From the NCBI GenBank assembly GCA_963725175.1, contig CAVRXH010000006.1, positions 7,192,001 to 7,256,000 on the forward strand: DNA of 64,000 bases. Direction: 5' to 3'. Origin of the DNA: DASUBV01 sp963725175. Its GTDB lineage: Bacteria > Actinomycetota > Actinomycetes > Streptosporangiales > Streptosporangiaceae. A model generated the notes under the pieces. That model had not been told where the DNA came from and ran no database searches. It was given only the letters and a program-made list of their open reading frames with translations. Shown one piece after another: positions 41,595 through 50,498 of this stretch (within the stretch, counting starts at the first letter, position 1; every line of letters begins with the position of its first letter). The position numbers were made by a program, and so were the translations under genes.

Positions 41595-42560
41595 ATGTCC
41601 TCCCCCGCTCTCGACGCGCGCCTCAGCCTGGCGGCGACCCCGACACCGCTGGAGCGCGCCGACCGGCTGGCGGAGCTGCTGGGCCTGCGGCCTGGCGGGC
41701 TGTGGATCAAGCGCGATGATCTCACCGGCCTGGCCGGCGGCGGCCAGAAGGCCAGGATGCTGGAGTACTTCTGCGCCGAGGCGGTGGCCGCCGGCGCCGA
41801 CACCCTGGTGACCAGCGCCGGGCCCGCCAGCAACCAGGTCAGGCTCTCCGCCGCGGCGGCCCGCCGGCTCGGCATGCGCTGCGAGCTGGTGATCGCCGGC
41901 GACCGGCCGGCCGAGCCCGCCGGCAACATCCTGCTCGCGCACCTGCTCGGCGCGCGGTTCACCTTCATCGGGCCGCGCAGCCTGGCTGAGGCGACGCGGC
42001 GAGCGAACGAGCTGGCGGGCGAGCTGGAGCAGGCGGGCGCGCGCCCGTACGTCATCACCGTCGGGTCGGCGGGCAAGACCGGCGCGCTTGGCTACGTCCG
42101 GCTCGCCGCCGAGCTGGACGAGCAGCTCCCCGGCGCGGACCTGGTCGTGGCGGGCAACGCGACCGGCATGACGTTCTGCGGGCTGGCCGCCGGGCTTGGC
42201 AGCTTCGGCCGGCTGCTCGGCGTGGATGTCGGCGCCATGCCCTTCCCCGACGGCCGGCTGCTGGCCGACACGGCCCGGGTGGCCGCGCTGGCCGGCCTGA
42301 AGCCCCCGGCGGGCGAGCCGGTCATGGACTGGGCCCAGGCCGGGGATGGCTACCACCACGAGACGCCGGCCGCGCTGCAGGCCCGGCAGCTCGCCGCGGC
42401 GGCCGAGGGCATCCTGCTCGACCCGATCTACGGGGCGCGGGCGCTGGCCGGGCTGCGCGACGCGCTGCGGTCTGGCCGGGTGCCCGGCGACGCGCGGGTG
42501 ATCTTCATCCACACCGGCGGGCTGCCCGCGGTCTTCACCGGGAGCTACCCGGACTGGTGA
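41595..42560 (+). CDS. PLP enzyme of the ACC deaminase/D-cysteine desulfhydrase family
   Basis: 321 residues of fold type II. The N-terminus LAATPTPLERADRLAELLG and WIKRDDLTGLAGGGQKARMLEYF place the PLP lysine at Lys52. TSAGPASNQVRLSAAAARRLGM matches the SNHAR helix, and GNATGMTFCGLAAGLG replaces the standard GSGGT phosphate loop. The family opens cyclopropane amino acids (ACC) or removes sulfide from D-cysteine. In a cluster with a tethered amino-acid halogenase, a role in handling a cyclopropane amino acid is worth considering. An adjacent GTG would add one residue. Same strand as MocR, 14 nt apart. Confidence 0.82.
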   Translation: MSSPALDARLSLAATPTPLERADRLAELLGLRPGGLWIKRDDLTGLAGGGQKARMLEYFCAEAVAAGADTLVTSAGPASNQVRLSAAAARRLGMRCELVIAGDRPAEPAGNILLAHLLGARFTFIGPRSLAEATRRANELAGELEQAGARPYVITVGSAGKTGALGYVRLAAELDEQLPGADLVVAGNATGMTFCGLAAGLGSFGRLLGVDVGAMPFPDGRLLADTARVAALAGLKPPAGEPVMDWAQAGDGYHHETPAALQARQLAAAAEGILLDPIYGARALAGLRDALRSGRVPGDARVIFIHTGGLPAVFTGSYPDW

Positions 42561-42608
42561 CGCCCGGCGCCGGCCAGCCGGCTCCCTTCCCGCCCGCCCC
42601 TTCCCGGC

Positions 42609-44648
42609 TCAGTCCACCGCCGCCATCGCCTGCGCGAACTGCGCCGCGTACAGCCGGGCGTAGGCGCCGCGGGCGGCGAGCAGCTCGTCGTGCGTGCCCT
42701 GCTCCACGATCTGCCCAGACTCCATCACCAGGATCAGGTCGGCGTCCCTGATGGTGGAAAGGCGGTGCGCGATCACGAAGCTGGTCCGGCCCTGGCGCAG
42801 CGAGTTCATAGCCCGCTGGATGAGCACCTCGGTACGGGTGTCCACCGAGCTGGTCGCCTCGTCCAGGATCAGGATCGCCGGGCGGGCCAGGAACGCGCGG
42901 GCGATGGTGATGAGCTGCCGCTCGCCCATGCTGACGTTCGCGCCCTCGTCGTCGAGCACCGTCTCGTAGCCGTCGGGCAGCGTGCGCACGAACCGGTCCA
43001 CGTACGTGGCCCTGGCCGCCTCGATGACCTGCTCGCGGGTCGCCCCGGCGGAGCCGTAGGCGATGTTGTCGGCGATGGTGCCGCCGAACAGCCAGGCGTC
43101 CTGCAGCACCATGCCGGTCAGCCCGCGCAGCTCGTCGCGGCTCATCCGCGCGATGTTCGTGCCGTCGAGCACGATCTCGCCGGCGCTGACCTCGTAGAAC
43201 CGCATCAGCAGGTTGACCAGGGTGGTCTTGCCCGCGCCGGTGGGGCCGACGATGGCGACGGTCTGGCCGGGGTCCACGGCCAGCGACAGGTCCTCGATGA
43301 GCGGCCGGTCCGGCGAGTAGCTGAACGCGACGTGCCGGAACTCCACCCGGCCGCTGACCTCGTCCGGCAGCGCGGGCACGGCCGGGTCGGGGTCCTGCTC
43401 GGCGGCGTCCAGCAGCGCGAACACCCGCTCGGCGGAGGCCACCCCTGACTGGAGCAGGTTGGCCATGCTGGCGAGCTGGGTGAGCGGCTGGCTGAACTGC
43501 CGCGAGTACTGGATGAACGCCTGCACGCTGCCCAGCGACAGCTGCCCGGCCGCGACGCGCAGCGCGCCGACGACCGCGACCAGCACGTAGTTGATGTTGC
43601 CGACGAACATCATGAACGGCTGGATGGTGCCGGAGATGAACTGGGCGCGGAAGCTGGCCTGGAACAGCGCCTCGTTCTGCTCGGTGAAGGTGTCCATCGC
43701 CTGCTGGCGCTGGCCGAACACGGTGACCAGCGAGTGCCCGGTGTACATCTCCTCGATGTGCCCGTTCAGCTTGCCGGTGGTGCCCCACTGCCTGACGAAC
43801 TGCGGCTGGGCGCGCTTGCCGATCTTGGCCACGGCGAAGACCGAGACCGGCACGGTGACCAGCGCGATCAGCGCCAGCAGCGGCGAGATGACGAACATCA
43901 TGGTCAGCACGCCGACGATGGTGAGCAGCGAGATGACCACCTGGCTCAGGGTCTGCTGGAGGGACTGGGCCAGGTTGTCGATGTCGTTGGTGACCCGGCT
44001 GAGGATCTCGCCGCGCGGCTGCCGGTCGAAGTAGGACAGCGGCAGCCTGGCCAGCTTGGCCTGGACCTGCTCGCGCAGCATGAAGACCTGGCGCTGCACG
44101 ATCGTGGCGGTCAGCCGGCCCTGGATCAGCATGCCGAGCGACGAGCCGACGTAGACCAGCAGCACGATCAGCAGGACCTGGCCGACGTGGCCGAAGTCGA
44201 TGCCCTGCCCGGCGACGACGTGCACCGCGGACAGCAGGTCGGCCTCGGTGCCCTTGCCCTGCTGGCGCAGCCGGGCGATGAGCTGGGCCTTGCTGACCCC
44301 GGCCGGGATCCGCTCGCTGATCACCCCGGCGAAGATCAGGTTGGTGGCGTCGCCGAGCAGCCTCGGGCCGAGCACCGACAGGGTGACGCTGACGGCGGCG
44401 ACCAGCAGGCTGAGGGTGACCCGGAGCCGCTGCGGCGCCATCGTGGCCAGCAGCCGCCTGCTGGAGCCGCGGAAGTCCAGCGACTTCTCGGTGGACATGC
44501 CGCTCATGAACGCGGCGGGCCCGCGCAGCCCCGGCGCGGGACCAGGCCCGCGCTTGGGCGTGACCCGCTCGCCCAGCTCGCCGCCGGGCTTGTCCGCCGG
44601 CTGCCCCTCGCCGGACTGCCCGCCGCCGGGCTGCTCTCCCCCGCTCAT
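42609..44648 (-). CDS. ABC exporter half-transporter with non-standard signature motif
   Basis: 679 residues. A polar Gly/Pro-rich N-terminus of about 60 residues precedes six membrane helices and an ATPase domain. Walker A is GPTGAGKTT and Walker B LILDEATSSVD with the catalytic Glu, but the signature is NVSMGERQL in place of LSGGQ. Its start overlaps the other half-transporter's stop by 4 nt. With that partner it forms a heterodimer in which only one nucleotide site is fully competent, as known for TM287/288 and BmrCD. Likely exports lipophilic drugs or a lipid. Confidence 0.92.
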   Translation of the reverse strand: MSGGEQPGGGQSGEGQPADKPGGELGERVTPKRGPGPAPGLRGPAAFMSGMSTEKSLDFRGSSRRLLATMAPQRLRVTLSLLVAAVSVTLSVLGPRLLGDATNLIFAGVISERIPAGVSKAQLIARLRQQGKGTEADLLSAVHVVAGQGIDFGHVGQVLLIVLLVYVGSSLGMLIQGRLTATIVQRQVFMLREQVQAKLARLPLSYFDRQPRGEILSRVTNDIDNLAQSLQQTLSQVVISLLTIVGVLTMMFVISPLLALIALVTVPVSVFAVAKIGKRAQPQFVRQWGTTGKLNGHIEEMYTGHSLVTVFGQRQQAMDTFTEQNEALFQASFRAQFISGTIQPFMMFVGNINYVLVAVVGALRVAAGQLSLGSVQAFIQYSRQFSQPLTQLASMANLLQSGVASAERVFALLDAAEQDPDPAVPALPDEVSGRVEFRHVAFSYSPDRPLIEDLSLAVDPGQTVAIVGPTGAGKTTLVNLLMRFYEVSAGEIVLDGTNIARMSRDELRGLTGMVLQDAWLFGGTIADNIAYGSAGATREQVIEAARATYVDRFVRTLPDGYETVLDDEGANVSMGERQLITIARAFLARPAILILDEATSSVDTRTEVLIQRAMNSLRQGRTSFVIAHRLSTIRDADLILVMESGQIVEQGTHDELLAARGAYARLYAAQFAQAMAAVD

Positions 44649-46381
44649 GCCGCTGCCTCCTGCTCGGTTAGCTGGGAGAGCACGATCTCCCGGTAGGTCT
44701 CGTCGGCGGCCATCAGCTCCGCGTGCGTGCCGGTGGCCACGATCTGGCCGCCGTCCAGCACGATGATCTGGTCGGCGTTGCGGATGGTGGCGACCCGCTG
44801 CGCCACGATGACGACCGTGGCGCCGGAGGTCTGCTCCGCGAGCGCGGCGCGCAGCGCCGCGTCGGTGGCGTAGTCCAGCGCCGAGAACGAGTCGTCGAAC
44901 AGGTAGATCTCCGGCCGGTGCACCAGCGCCCTGGCGATGGCCAGCCGCTGCCGCTGCCCGCCGGACACGTTGGTGCCGCCCTGCGCGATCGGCGCGTCAA
45001 GGCCGTCGGGGAAGTCGCGGACGAACCCGGCGGCCTGGGCGATCTCCAGCGCCTGCCAGAGCTCGGCGTCGGTGGCGTCCTGGTTGCCGTAGCGCAGGTT
45101 GCTGGCCACCGTGCCGGAGAACAGGTAGGGCCGCTGCGGCACCAGGCCGATCACCTTCGACAGCAGCGCCGGGTCCAGCTCGCGCACGTCGGCGCCGTCG
45201 ACCGCGACCGCGCCGCCGGTCACGTCGAACAGCCGGGGTATCAGGCTGATCAGCGTGGTCTTGCCGCTGCCGGTGCCGCCGATGATGGCGGTGACCTCGC
45301 CGGGCCTGGCGGTGAGGCTGATGCCGCGCAGCACCGGCTGCTCGGCGCCCGGGTAGCGGAACTCGGCGGCGCGCAGCTCCAGCAGCCCCCGCGCGGCGAC
45401 CTCGCGGACCGGGCTGGACGGCGCGGGCAGGTCCGGGTCGGTGTCCAGCACCTCGATGATCCGCTCGGCGCAGACCTCGGCGCGCGGCACCATCATGAAC
45501 ACGAAGGTGGCCATCATCACCGACATCAGGATCTGCAGCAGGTAGCTGAGGAACGCGGTCAGCGAGCCGATCTGCATCCCGCCGTCGGCGACCCGGTGCC
45601 CGCCGAACCACAGCACGGCGATGCTGGACAGGTTGAGCACCAGCATGACCGAGGGGAACATGGCGGCGATGAGCCGGCCGACGCCCAGCGACACGTCGTA
45701 CAGCTCGGTGTTCGAGCCGGCGAACCGGTCCCGCTCGCTCGGGTCGCGGACGAACGCGCGGATCACCCGGACGCCGGTGATCTGCTCGCGCAGCACCCGG
45801 TTGATCGAGTCGATGCGGACCTGCATGAGCCGGAACAGCGGCCGCATCCGGCGGATGATCAGGCCGACGATGACGGCCAGCGCGGGCACCGCGACCAGCA
45901 GCAGCGAGGACAGCGGGACGTCCTGGTTGAGCGCCAGGATGATGCCGCCGACGCACATGATCGGCGCGGAGGCCAGCAGGGTCAGGCTCATGATGGCGAG
46001 CATCTGGACCTGCTGCACGTCGTTGGTGGTCCTGGTGATCAGCGACGGGGTGCCGAGGCGGCCGACCTCGCGCGCCGACAGGTCCTGCACCCGCCGGAAC
46101 ACCGCGTGCCGCACGTCGCGGCCCAGCGCCATGGCGGTGCGGGCGCCGAAGTAGACCGCGCCGACCGCGCAGACGATCTGCACCAGGGTGATGGCCAGCA
46201 TGATGGCGCCGGTCCGCATGATGTAGCGGGTGTCGCCGGTGATCACGCCGTTGTCGATGATGTCGGCGTTCAGCGTGGGCAGGTACAGGGTGGCCAGCGT
46301 CTGCACGAGCTGCAGCCCTGCCACGACGGCGATCGCCTTGCGGTAGGGGCGCAGGTAGGCGCGCAGGAGTCGGATCAGCAC
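44645..46381 (-). CDS. ABC exporter half-transporter with degenerate Walker B
   Basis: 578 residues: six membrane helices (about 15-300) and an ATPase domain. Walker A GGTGSGKTT and signature NVSGGQRQR are canonical, but Walker B reads IYLFDDSFSALD, with Asp in place of the catalytic Glu. This defect and the partner's altered signature meet at the same interface in a heterodimer, so they complement into one active and one regulatory site. It lies 53 nt downstream of the TetR gene in the same orientation. Confidence 0.92.
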   Translation of the reverse strand: MLIRLLRAYLRPYRKAIAVVAGLQLVQTLATLYLPTLNADIIDNGVITGDTRYIMRTGAIMLAITLVQIVCAVGAVYFGARTAMALGRDVRHAVFRRVQDLSAREVGRLGTPSLITRTTNDVQQVQMLAIMSLTLLASAPIMCVGGIILALNQDVPLSSLLLVAVPALAVIVGLIIRRMRPLFRLMQVRIDSINRVLREQITGVRVIRAFVRDPSERDRFAGSNTELYDVSLGVGRLIAAMFPSVMLVLNLSSIAVLWFGGHRVADGGMQIGSLTAFLSYLLQILMSVMMATFVFMMVPRAEVCAERIIEVLDTDPDLPAPSSPVREVAARGLLELRAAEFRYPGAEQPVLRGISLTARPGEVTAIIGGTGSGKTTLISLIPRLFDVTGGAVAVDGADVRELDPALLSKVIGLVPQRPYLFSGTVASNLRYGNQDATDAELWQALEIAQAAGFVRDFPDGLDAPIAQGGTNVSGGQRQRLAIARALVHRPEIYLFDDSFSALDYATDAALRAALAEQTSGATVVIVAQRVATIRNADQIIVLDGGQIVATGTHAELMAADETYREIVLSQLTEQEAAA

Positions 46382-46434
46382 GGGGGTTTTGCTTCCTCTT
46401 GTCGGGTCCGGGCGGCCGGGGCAGGCTAGCGGAG

Positions 46435-47109
46435 TCAGGCCGTCGCCGGCGAGGGATTTCGCTGTCGGCTGGGCAGTACCGCGAGCATGCCCTCAGCCAT
46501 CTCTTCCAGGGCGCGCTCCACCAGCGGGGCGAGCGGCACCGGCGGATCGGAGAACAGCCACCGCTCGGTGGCGGCCTGCACGGCCGAGACGACCGCCCCG
46601 GCGAACGCGCGGGTGAAGAAGGTGTCGAACGGGCCGGCGCCGCCGCGCTCGGTGATCGCCCCGGCCAGGTCGTACTGCATCATCGCCAGCGCCTTGAAGT
46701 ACTCGCCGCGCAGCTCAGGCGAGCTGGTGACCAGCCGGATGCCCTCGATGAGCTGCTGGTCGGGCGCGGTGCTGGCGACCGAGTAGACGGCCAGCACCGC
46801 GTGCCGCACCGACTCCCACAGGCTCTCCCCCGCCGGGCGGTCGCGGAGCGCCTGGCTGATCTGCACCGACCGGTCGGCCGGCAGCGCGCAGATCGCCTCG
46901 TACTTGCTGGCGAAGTAGTTGGAGAACGTCCGCGGGGACACGTTCGCGGCGGCGGCGATGTCCTCGACCAGCACGTTCTCCAGGCCGCGCTCGATGGCCA
47001 GCCGCATCGCGGCCGCGCCGAGCGCCTGGCGGGTGGCCTGCTTCTTGCGCTCGCGCAGCCCGGCCGGCCCGCCGTGCCCCGGCGGGGCGCCCTGCGACTG
47101 CGTGGTCAT
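46435..47109 (-). CDS. TetR-family repressor of the ABC exporter
   Basis: 224 residues from the ATG at 47109; another ATG at 47121 is in frame. Standard TetR HTH: RQALGAAAMRLAIERGLENV then VEDIAAAANVSPRTFSNYFASKYEAI. The ligand domain is of the larger, 170-residue type. It heads an operon with the two ABC half-transporters, so it likely represses them and itself through the AT-rich palindrome just upstream and releases them on binding an exported compound. Confidence 0.9.
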   Translation of the reverse strand: MTTQSQGAPPGHGGPAGLRERKKQATRQALGAAAMRLAIERGLENVLVEDIAAAANVSPRTFSNYFASKYEAICALPADRSVQISQALRDRPAGESLWESVRHAVLAVYSVASTAPDQQLIEGIRLVTSSPELRGEYFKALAMMQYDLAGAITERGGAGPFDTFFTRAFAGAVVSAVQAATERWLFSDPPVPLAPLVERALEEMAEGMLAVLPSRQRNPSPATA

Positions 47110-47126
47110 GACCGAGATCATCGCGT

Positions 47127-47150
47127 AAAAGTGCGTGATGCGCAACTTTT
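47127..47150. promoter_or_regulatory. Near-palindromic TetR operator candidate
   Basis: AAAAGTGCG-TGAT-GCGCAACTTTT is symmetrical apart from a one-base insertion, and sits 17 bp upstream of the TetR start. A partial repeat (GCGAAACTTTTC) follows at 47157-47168. Fits autoregulation. Confidence 0.55.
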
Positions 47151-47331
47151 CTGCTGGCGAAACTTTTCCGATCCGGAACGCAGCACTGAGCCCGAACGCG
47201 GGTGCCCGGCCTGACCGCCGTTCCCTCCGGGCTAGCGGATTTCCGACAGCACCCCGCCTCGCTGGGCGAAGTCGGGCATCGCGTCGGATTCCCGCTAGCC
47301 GGACCCGCCGGAAACCGGTCATGCTGTGGGC

Positions 47332-48924
47332 ATGCACACCGACACCGAGCGCTGCGTGCGGGCCGTGCAGTCGAAGGACGCCCGGTTCGACGGCTGGTTC
47401 TTCACCGCCGTGACCACCACCGGGATCTACTGCCGGCCGAGCTGCCCGGTCGTGCCGCCCCGGCCGGGGCACATGGTGTTCTACCCCAGTGCCGCCGCCG
47501 CCCAGCAGGCCGGGTACCGGGCCTGCAAGCGGTGCCGCCCCGACGCCAGCCCCGGCTCGCCGCAGTGGAACGTCCGCGCCGACCTGACCGGCCGGGCGAT
47601 GCGGCTGATCGCCGACGGGGTGATCGACTCCGCCGGGGTGCCCGGCCTGGCCGCGCGCCTGGGGTACAGCGTCCGTCAGGTGGAACGGCAGCTCAGGGCC
47701 GAGCTGGGCGCCGGGCCGCTGGCCCTGGCCAGGGCGCAGCGGGCGCAGACCGCCCGGCTGCTGATCGAGACCACCGCGCTGCCGATGAGCGAGGTCGCGT
47801 TCGCGGCCGGGTTCGCCAGCATCCGGGCGTTCAACGACACCGTCCGCGAGGTGTTCGCGCTGTCCCCCACCGAGCTGCGCCGCCGCGCCCCCGGCGGCCG
47901 CCCGGCCGGCCAGGGCACGGCGGGCAGGGACACAGCGGGCAGTGGCACAGCGGGCAGGGACGCGGCGGCGGGCGGCGGGGCCGGGCCTGGCAGCTCCGCG
48001 AGCCCCGGCGGGGTGCCGGGCGGGACGCTGAGCCTGCGGCTGCCGTTCCGGGCGCCGCTGTGCCCGGACAACCTGTTCGGGCACCTGGCGGCCACCGCCG
48101 TGCCGTATGTCGAGGAATGGCGCGACGGCGCCTACCGGCGCACGCTCGGCCTGCCGCACGGCCCCGCCGTGGTGGCGCTGCGCCCGGCGCCCGCGCACAT
48201 CGCCTGCCAGCTCTCGCTGACCGACCTGCGGGACCTGGCCACCGCGATCAGCCGGTGCCGCCGGCTGCTCGACCTGGACGCCGACCCGGTGGCCACCGGG
48301 CAGGTGCTCAGCCTGGACCCGGTGCTGGCCCCGCTGGTCGCCAAGGCGCCGGGGCGGCGGGTGCCGCGCACCACCGACCCCGGCGAGTTCGCCATCCGGG
48401 CCGTGCTCGGCCAGCAGGTGTCGACCGCCGCGGCGCGCACCCACGCGGGCCGGCTGGCCGCCGCGCACGGCACGCCGGTGGCCGACCCGGCGGGCGGGCT
48501 GAGCCGGCTGTTCCCCGGCCCGGAGACGCTGGCCGGGGCCGGCGCGGCCGGGCTGGCGGTGCCGCGCTCGCGCCGCGAGTCGTTCGCCGCGCTGGCCGCG
48601 GCCCTGGCCAGCGGGCAGCCCGACCTGAGCCCCGGCGGGGACTGGCTGGAGGCCAGGCGGCGGCTGGCCATGCTGCCGGGGATCGGCCCGTGGACCGTCG
48701 AGGTGATCGCGATGCGCGCGCTCGGCGACCCGGACGCGTTCCCCGCCACCGACCTGGGGGTCCGGCTGGCCGCCAGCGAGCTGGGCCTGCCCGGCACGCC
48801 CGCCGCGCTGACCGGGCGGGCCGCCGCCTGGCGGCCGTGGCGCGCCTACGCCGTGCAGTACCTGTGGGCCACCAGCGACCACCCCATCAACCGCCTGCCA
48901 GGCCCGCCGGAGGCCACCCCGTGA
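47332..48924 (+). CDS. Ada-AlkA fusion: methyl-phosphotriester sensor, AraC HTH and DNA-3-methyladenine glycosylase
   Basis: 530 residues from the ATG at 47332 (a GTG two codons upstream is possible). Residues 1-80 form the Ada N-terminal domain with zinc cysteines 34, 38, 65 and 68 (YCRPSC, CKRC). An AraC-type HTH (about 85-185; LAARLGYSVRQVERQLRAELG, ALPMSEVAFAAGFASIRAFND) is followed by a Gly/Ser/Ala linker and AlkA domains with ILxQQ-like VLGQQVSTAAARTH, the hairpin LPGIGPWTVEVI and a catalytic Asp in FPATDLGVR. It senses methylated DNA and excises alkylated bases; it probably also activates the following ogt gene. Confidence 0.93.
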   Translation: MHTDTERCVRAVQSKDARFDGWFFTAVTTTGIYCRPSCPVVPPRPGHMVFYPSAAAAQQAGYRACKRCRPDASPGSPQWNVRADLTGRAMRLIADGVIDSAGVPGLAARLGYSVRQVERQLRAELGAGPLALARAQRAQTARLLIETTALPMSEVAFAAGFASIRAFNDTVREVFALSPTELRRRAPGGRPAGQGTAGRDTAGSGTAGRDAAAGGGAGPGSSASPGGVPGGTLSLRLPFRAPLCPDNLFGHLAATAVPYVEEWRDGAYRRTLGLPHGPAVVALRPAPAHIACQLSLTDLRDLATAISRCRRLLDLDADPVATGQVLSLDPVLAPLVAKAPGRRVPRTTDPGEFAIRAVLGQQVSTAAARTHAGRLAAAHGTPVADPAGGLSRLFPGPETLAGAGAAGLAVPRSRRESFAALAAALASGQPDLSPGGDWLEARRRLAMLPGIGPWTVEVIAMRALGDPDAFPATDLGVRLAASELGLPGTPAALTGRAAAWRPWRAYAVQYLWATSDHPINRLPGPPEATP

Positions 48925-49055
48925 CGCCGCCCCCCGGCCCCCTGCCCGGCCGGGGACGCGGGGCTGTCCGCCAGTGACGGCCCCGTGACGCTCGCCGCCC
49001 GCGGCGCGACCCGCTGCCCGTGACCGCCCGCCCTGCCCGGAAGGAAGAACCCCCG

Positions 49056-49634
49056 ATGACCGCCAGTCCCGCCGCCGCGCACGTGGTGATCTCCAGCCCG
49101 ATCGGGCCGCTGACCCTCACCGGCGCGGGCGGCGCGCTCACCGGCCTGTACATGGACGCGCACCGGCACCCGCCGTCGCCCGCGCGGCTCGGCGCGCCCG
49201 GTGACCCGGCCGCCGCGCCGTTCGCGGCAGCCGCCGCCCAGCTCGGGGCCTACTTCGCCGGGAAGCTGACCAGCTTTGATCTCCCGGTCCAGCTCCTGGG
49301 CACCCCGTTCCAGCTGATGGTCTGGGGCCAGCTCCAGGGCATCGGGTACGGGCAGACGGCCAGCTACGGGCAGCTCGCGGAGCGGCTCGGCAGGCCGCTG
49401 GCCAGCCGGGCGGTCGGCCTGGCCAACGGCAAGAACCCGGTGTCGATCATCGTGCCGTGCCACCGGGTACTCGGCTCCGACGGCAGCCTGACCGGCTACG
49501 GGGGCGGCCTTGACCGCAAGCGGTACCTGCTTGACCTGGAACGGCGCGGCGCCCCGCCCAGCCGCGCTGACCCGCATAAGAGCCGGGCGCCGCATCCACC
49601 TCGACGTCATGGCCGCCGACCGGAGCCGCGATAA
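49056..49634 (+). CDS. ogt: Methylated-DNA-protein cysteine methyltransferase, C-terminus altered at an island edge
   Basis: 192 residues from the ATG at 49056 (AAGGAAG upstream). The active site is IIVPCHRVLG with Cys135, and GKNPVSIIVP and LTGYGGGLDRKRYLL complete the fold. It removes methyl groups from O6-methylguanine and is consumed. After ERRGA (about residue 166) the sequence departs from family expectation and runs 27 residues into lower-GC DNA (PPSRADPHKSRAPH...), whereas the remnant near 59.1 kb keeps what looks like the native end. The island therefore begins at about 49553. The catalytic part is intact. Confidence 0.93.
   Translation: MTASPAAAHVVISSPIGPLTLTGAGGALTGLYMDAHRHPPSPARLGAPGDPAAAPFAAAAAQLGAYFAGKLTSFDLPVQLLGTPFQLMVWGQLQGIGYGQTASYGQLAERLGRPLASRAVGLANGKNPVSIIVPCHRVLGSDGSLTGYGGGLDRKRYLLDLERRGAPPSRADPHKSRAPHPPRRHGRRPEPR
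49493..49552 (+). repeat. 60-bp direct repeat, left copy (island boundary)
   Basis: These 60 bases of the ogt 3' region are identical to 59030-59089. The two copies bracket the low-GC island, so they may be the product of site-specific or homologous integration into ogt. Confidence 0.8.
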
Positions 49635-49679
49635 GGAGGCCGAGCGACGAATCCTGACGCTCCGGATTCTCGTCCTCCC

Positions 49680-50498
49680 TTACCAGGAGCCGGACGCTGT
49701 GAAGTCCGGTCCGGTGGCTATCGCGTCCGATGAGCCGTCCGTTGAGCGACTCATCCTAGGTTGCGGGAAGCGTCTGCGACGTGCCCGCGTCAGCAGCTCA
49801 AGGGTCCGGGCGGGTCGGTCGGGCAGTGCGTCGAGGGCTGCCTGTACAGGATCAGCGATGGCTTGGACGAGGTCAGGTTCCTTTGCGGGCAGGGGGGCTT
49901 CGAAGGCACAGAGAGGAGTGGCAACGATGCCGGCTGCCCCGGCGTCAAGCGAGGTTTGGATGTGGCGTGATGAGCCGTCCCAGAGCTTGAATGCGTCTTG
50001 AGTGACGGCATGAATATCGGTAATAGCGAGTGTTTTGATCTTTGCAAGTTTGCCGCCTGCAGGCAGGATGCCTTCCTGCTTGGCGGCCTGGGCGAGTTCA
50101 GCGTCGAACACACTGCCGCCGAACATGGGATGGCTGTAGATGTATGCGCCGCTCGGCAGGCTGCGCAAGAAGGTGAGGGCGGCCTTGAGTCCACCAAGGT
50201 TGCGCATGGTGGCCATCGGTGCGATGCCTCGCTGGGCGGCGTGGTCGAAGTCTTCTTGTTCCCAGCAGCAGGCCAGCAGGCGGCGGGGTTCGGCCACGGT
50301 GAGCCACAGATCGAGAATGTCGGCGCGCTGGCCGGGGGCGAGGTCATGGCCGCGGGTGGTGGAGCCGGACAGGATGAAGTAATCGACCCAGGTGGCGGCT
50401 GCGCGTCTGGCGTAGTGCAGGGTGTTTTCGTGATCAATGGCGGCATCGCTGTTGCTCAATGCGAGCGCGGGTACCACGATGTCGAACCGTGCCGTCAT
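49680..50498 (-). CDS. DapA-like (dihydrodipicolinate synthase family) aldolase
   Basis: 272 residues with a TIM-barrel lyase pattern: FDIVVPALALSNSDAAIDHENTLHYARRAA, VDYFILSGSTTRGHDL (the GSTGE-like loop), GGAYIYSHPMFGG-type loop, and a lysine in KLAKIKTLAITDIHA at the Schiff-base position. The family condenses or cleaves pyruvate-type substrates. Loops differ from true DapA, so the substrate is unknown. The C-terminal 40 residues are atypical. The ATG overlaps the upstream kinase stop by 4 nt, so it is the last gene of the island's minus-strand operon. Confidence 0.75.
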   Translation of the reverse strand: MTARFDIVVPALALSNSDAAIDHENTLHYARRAAATWVDYFILSGSTTRGHDLAPGQRADILDLWLTVAEPRRLLACCWEQEDFDHAAQRGIAPMATMRNLGGLKAALTFLRSLPSGAYIYSHPMFGGSVFDAELAQAAKQEGILPAGGKLAKIKTLAITDIHAVTQDAFKLWDGSSRHIQTSLDAGAAGIVATPLCAFEAPLPAKEPDLVQAIADPVQAALDALPDRPARTLELLTRARRRRFPQPRMSRSTDGSSDAIATGPDFTASGSW

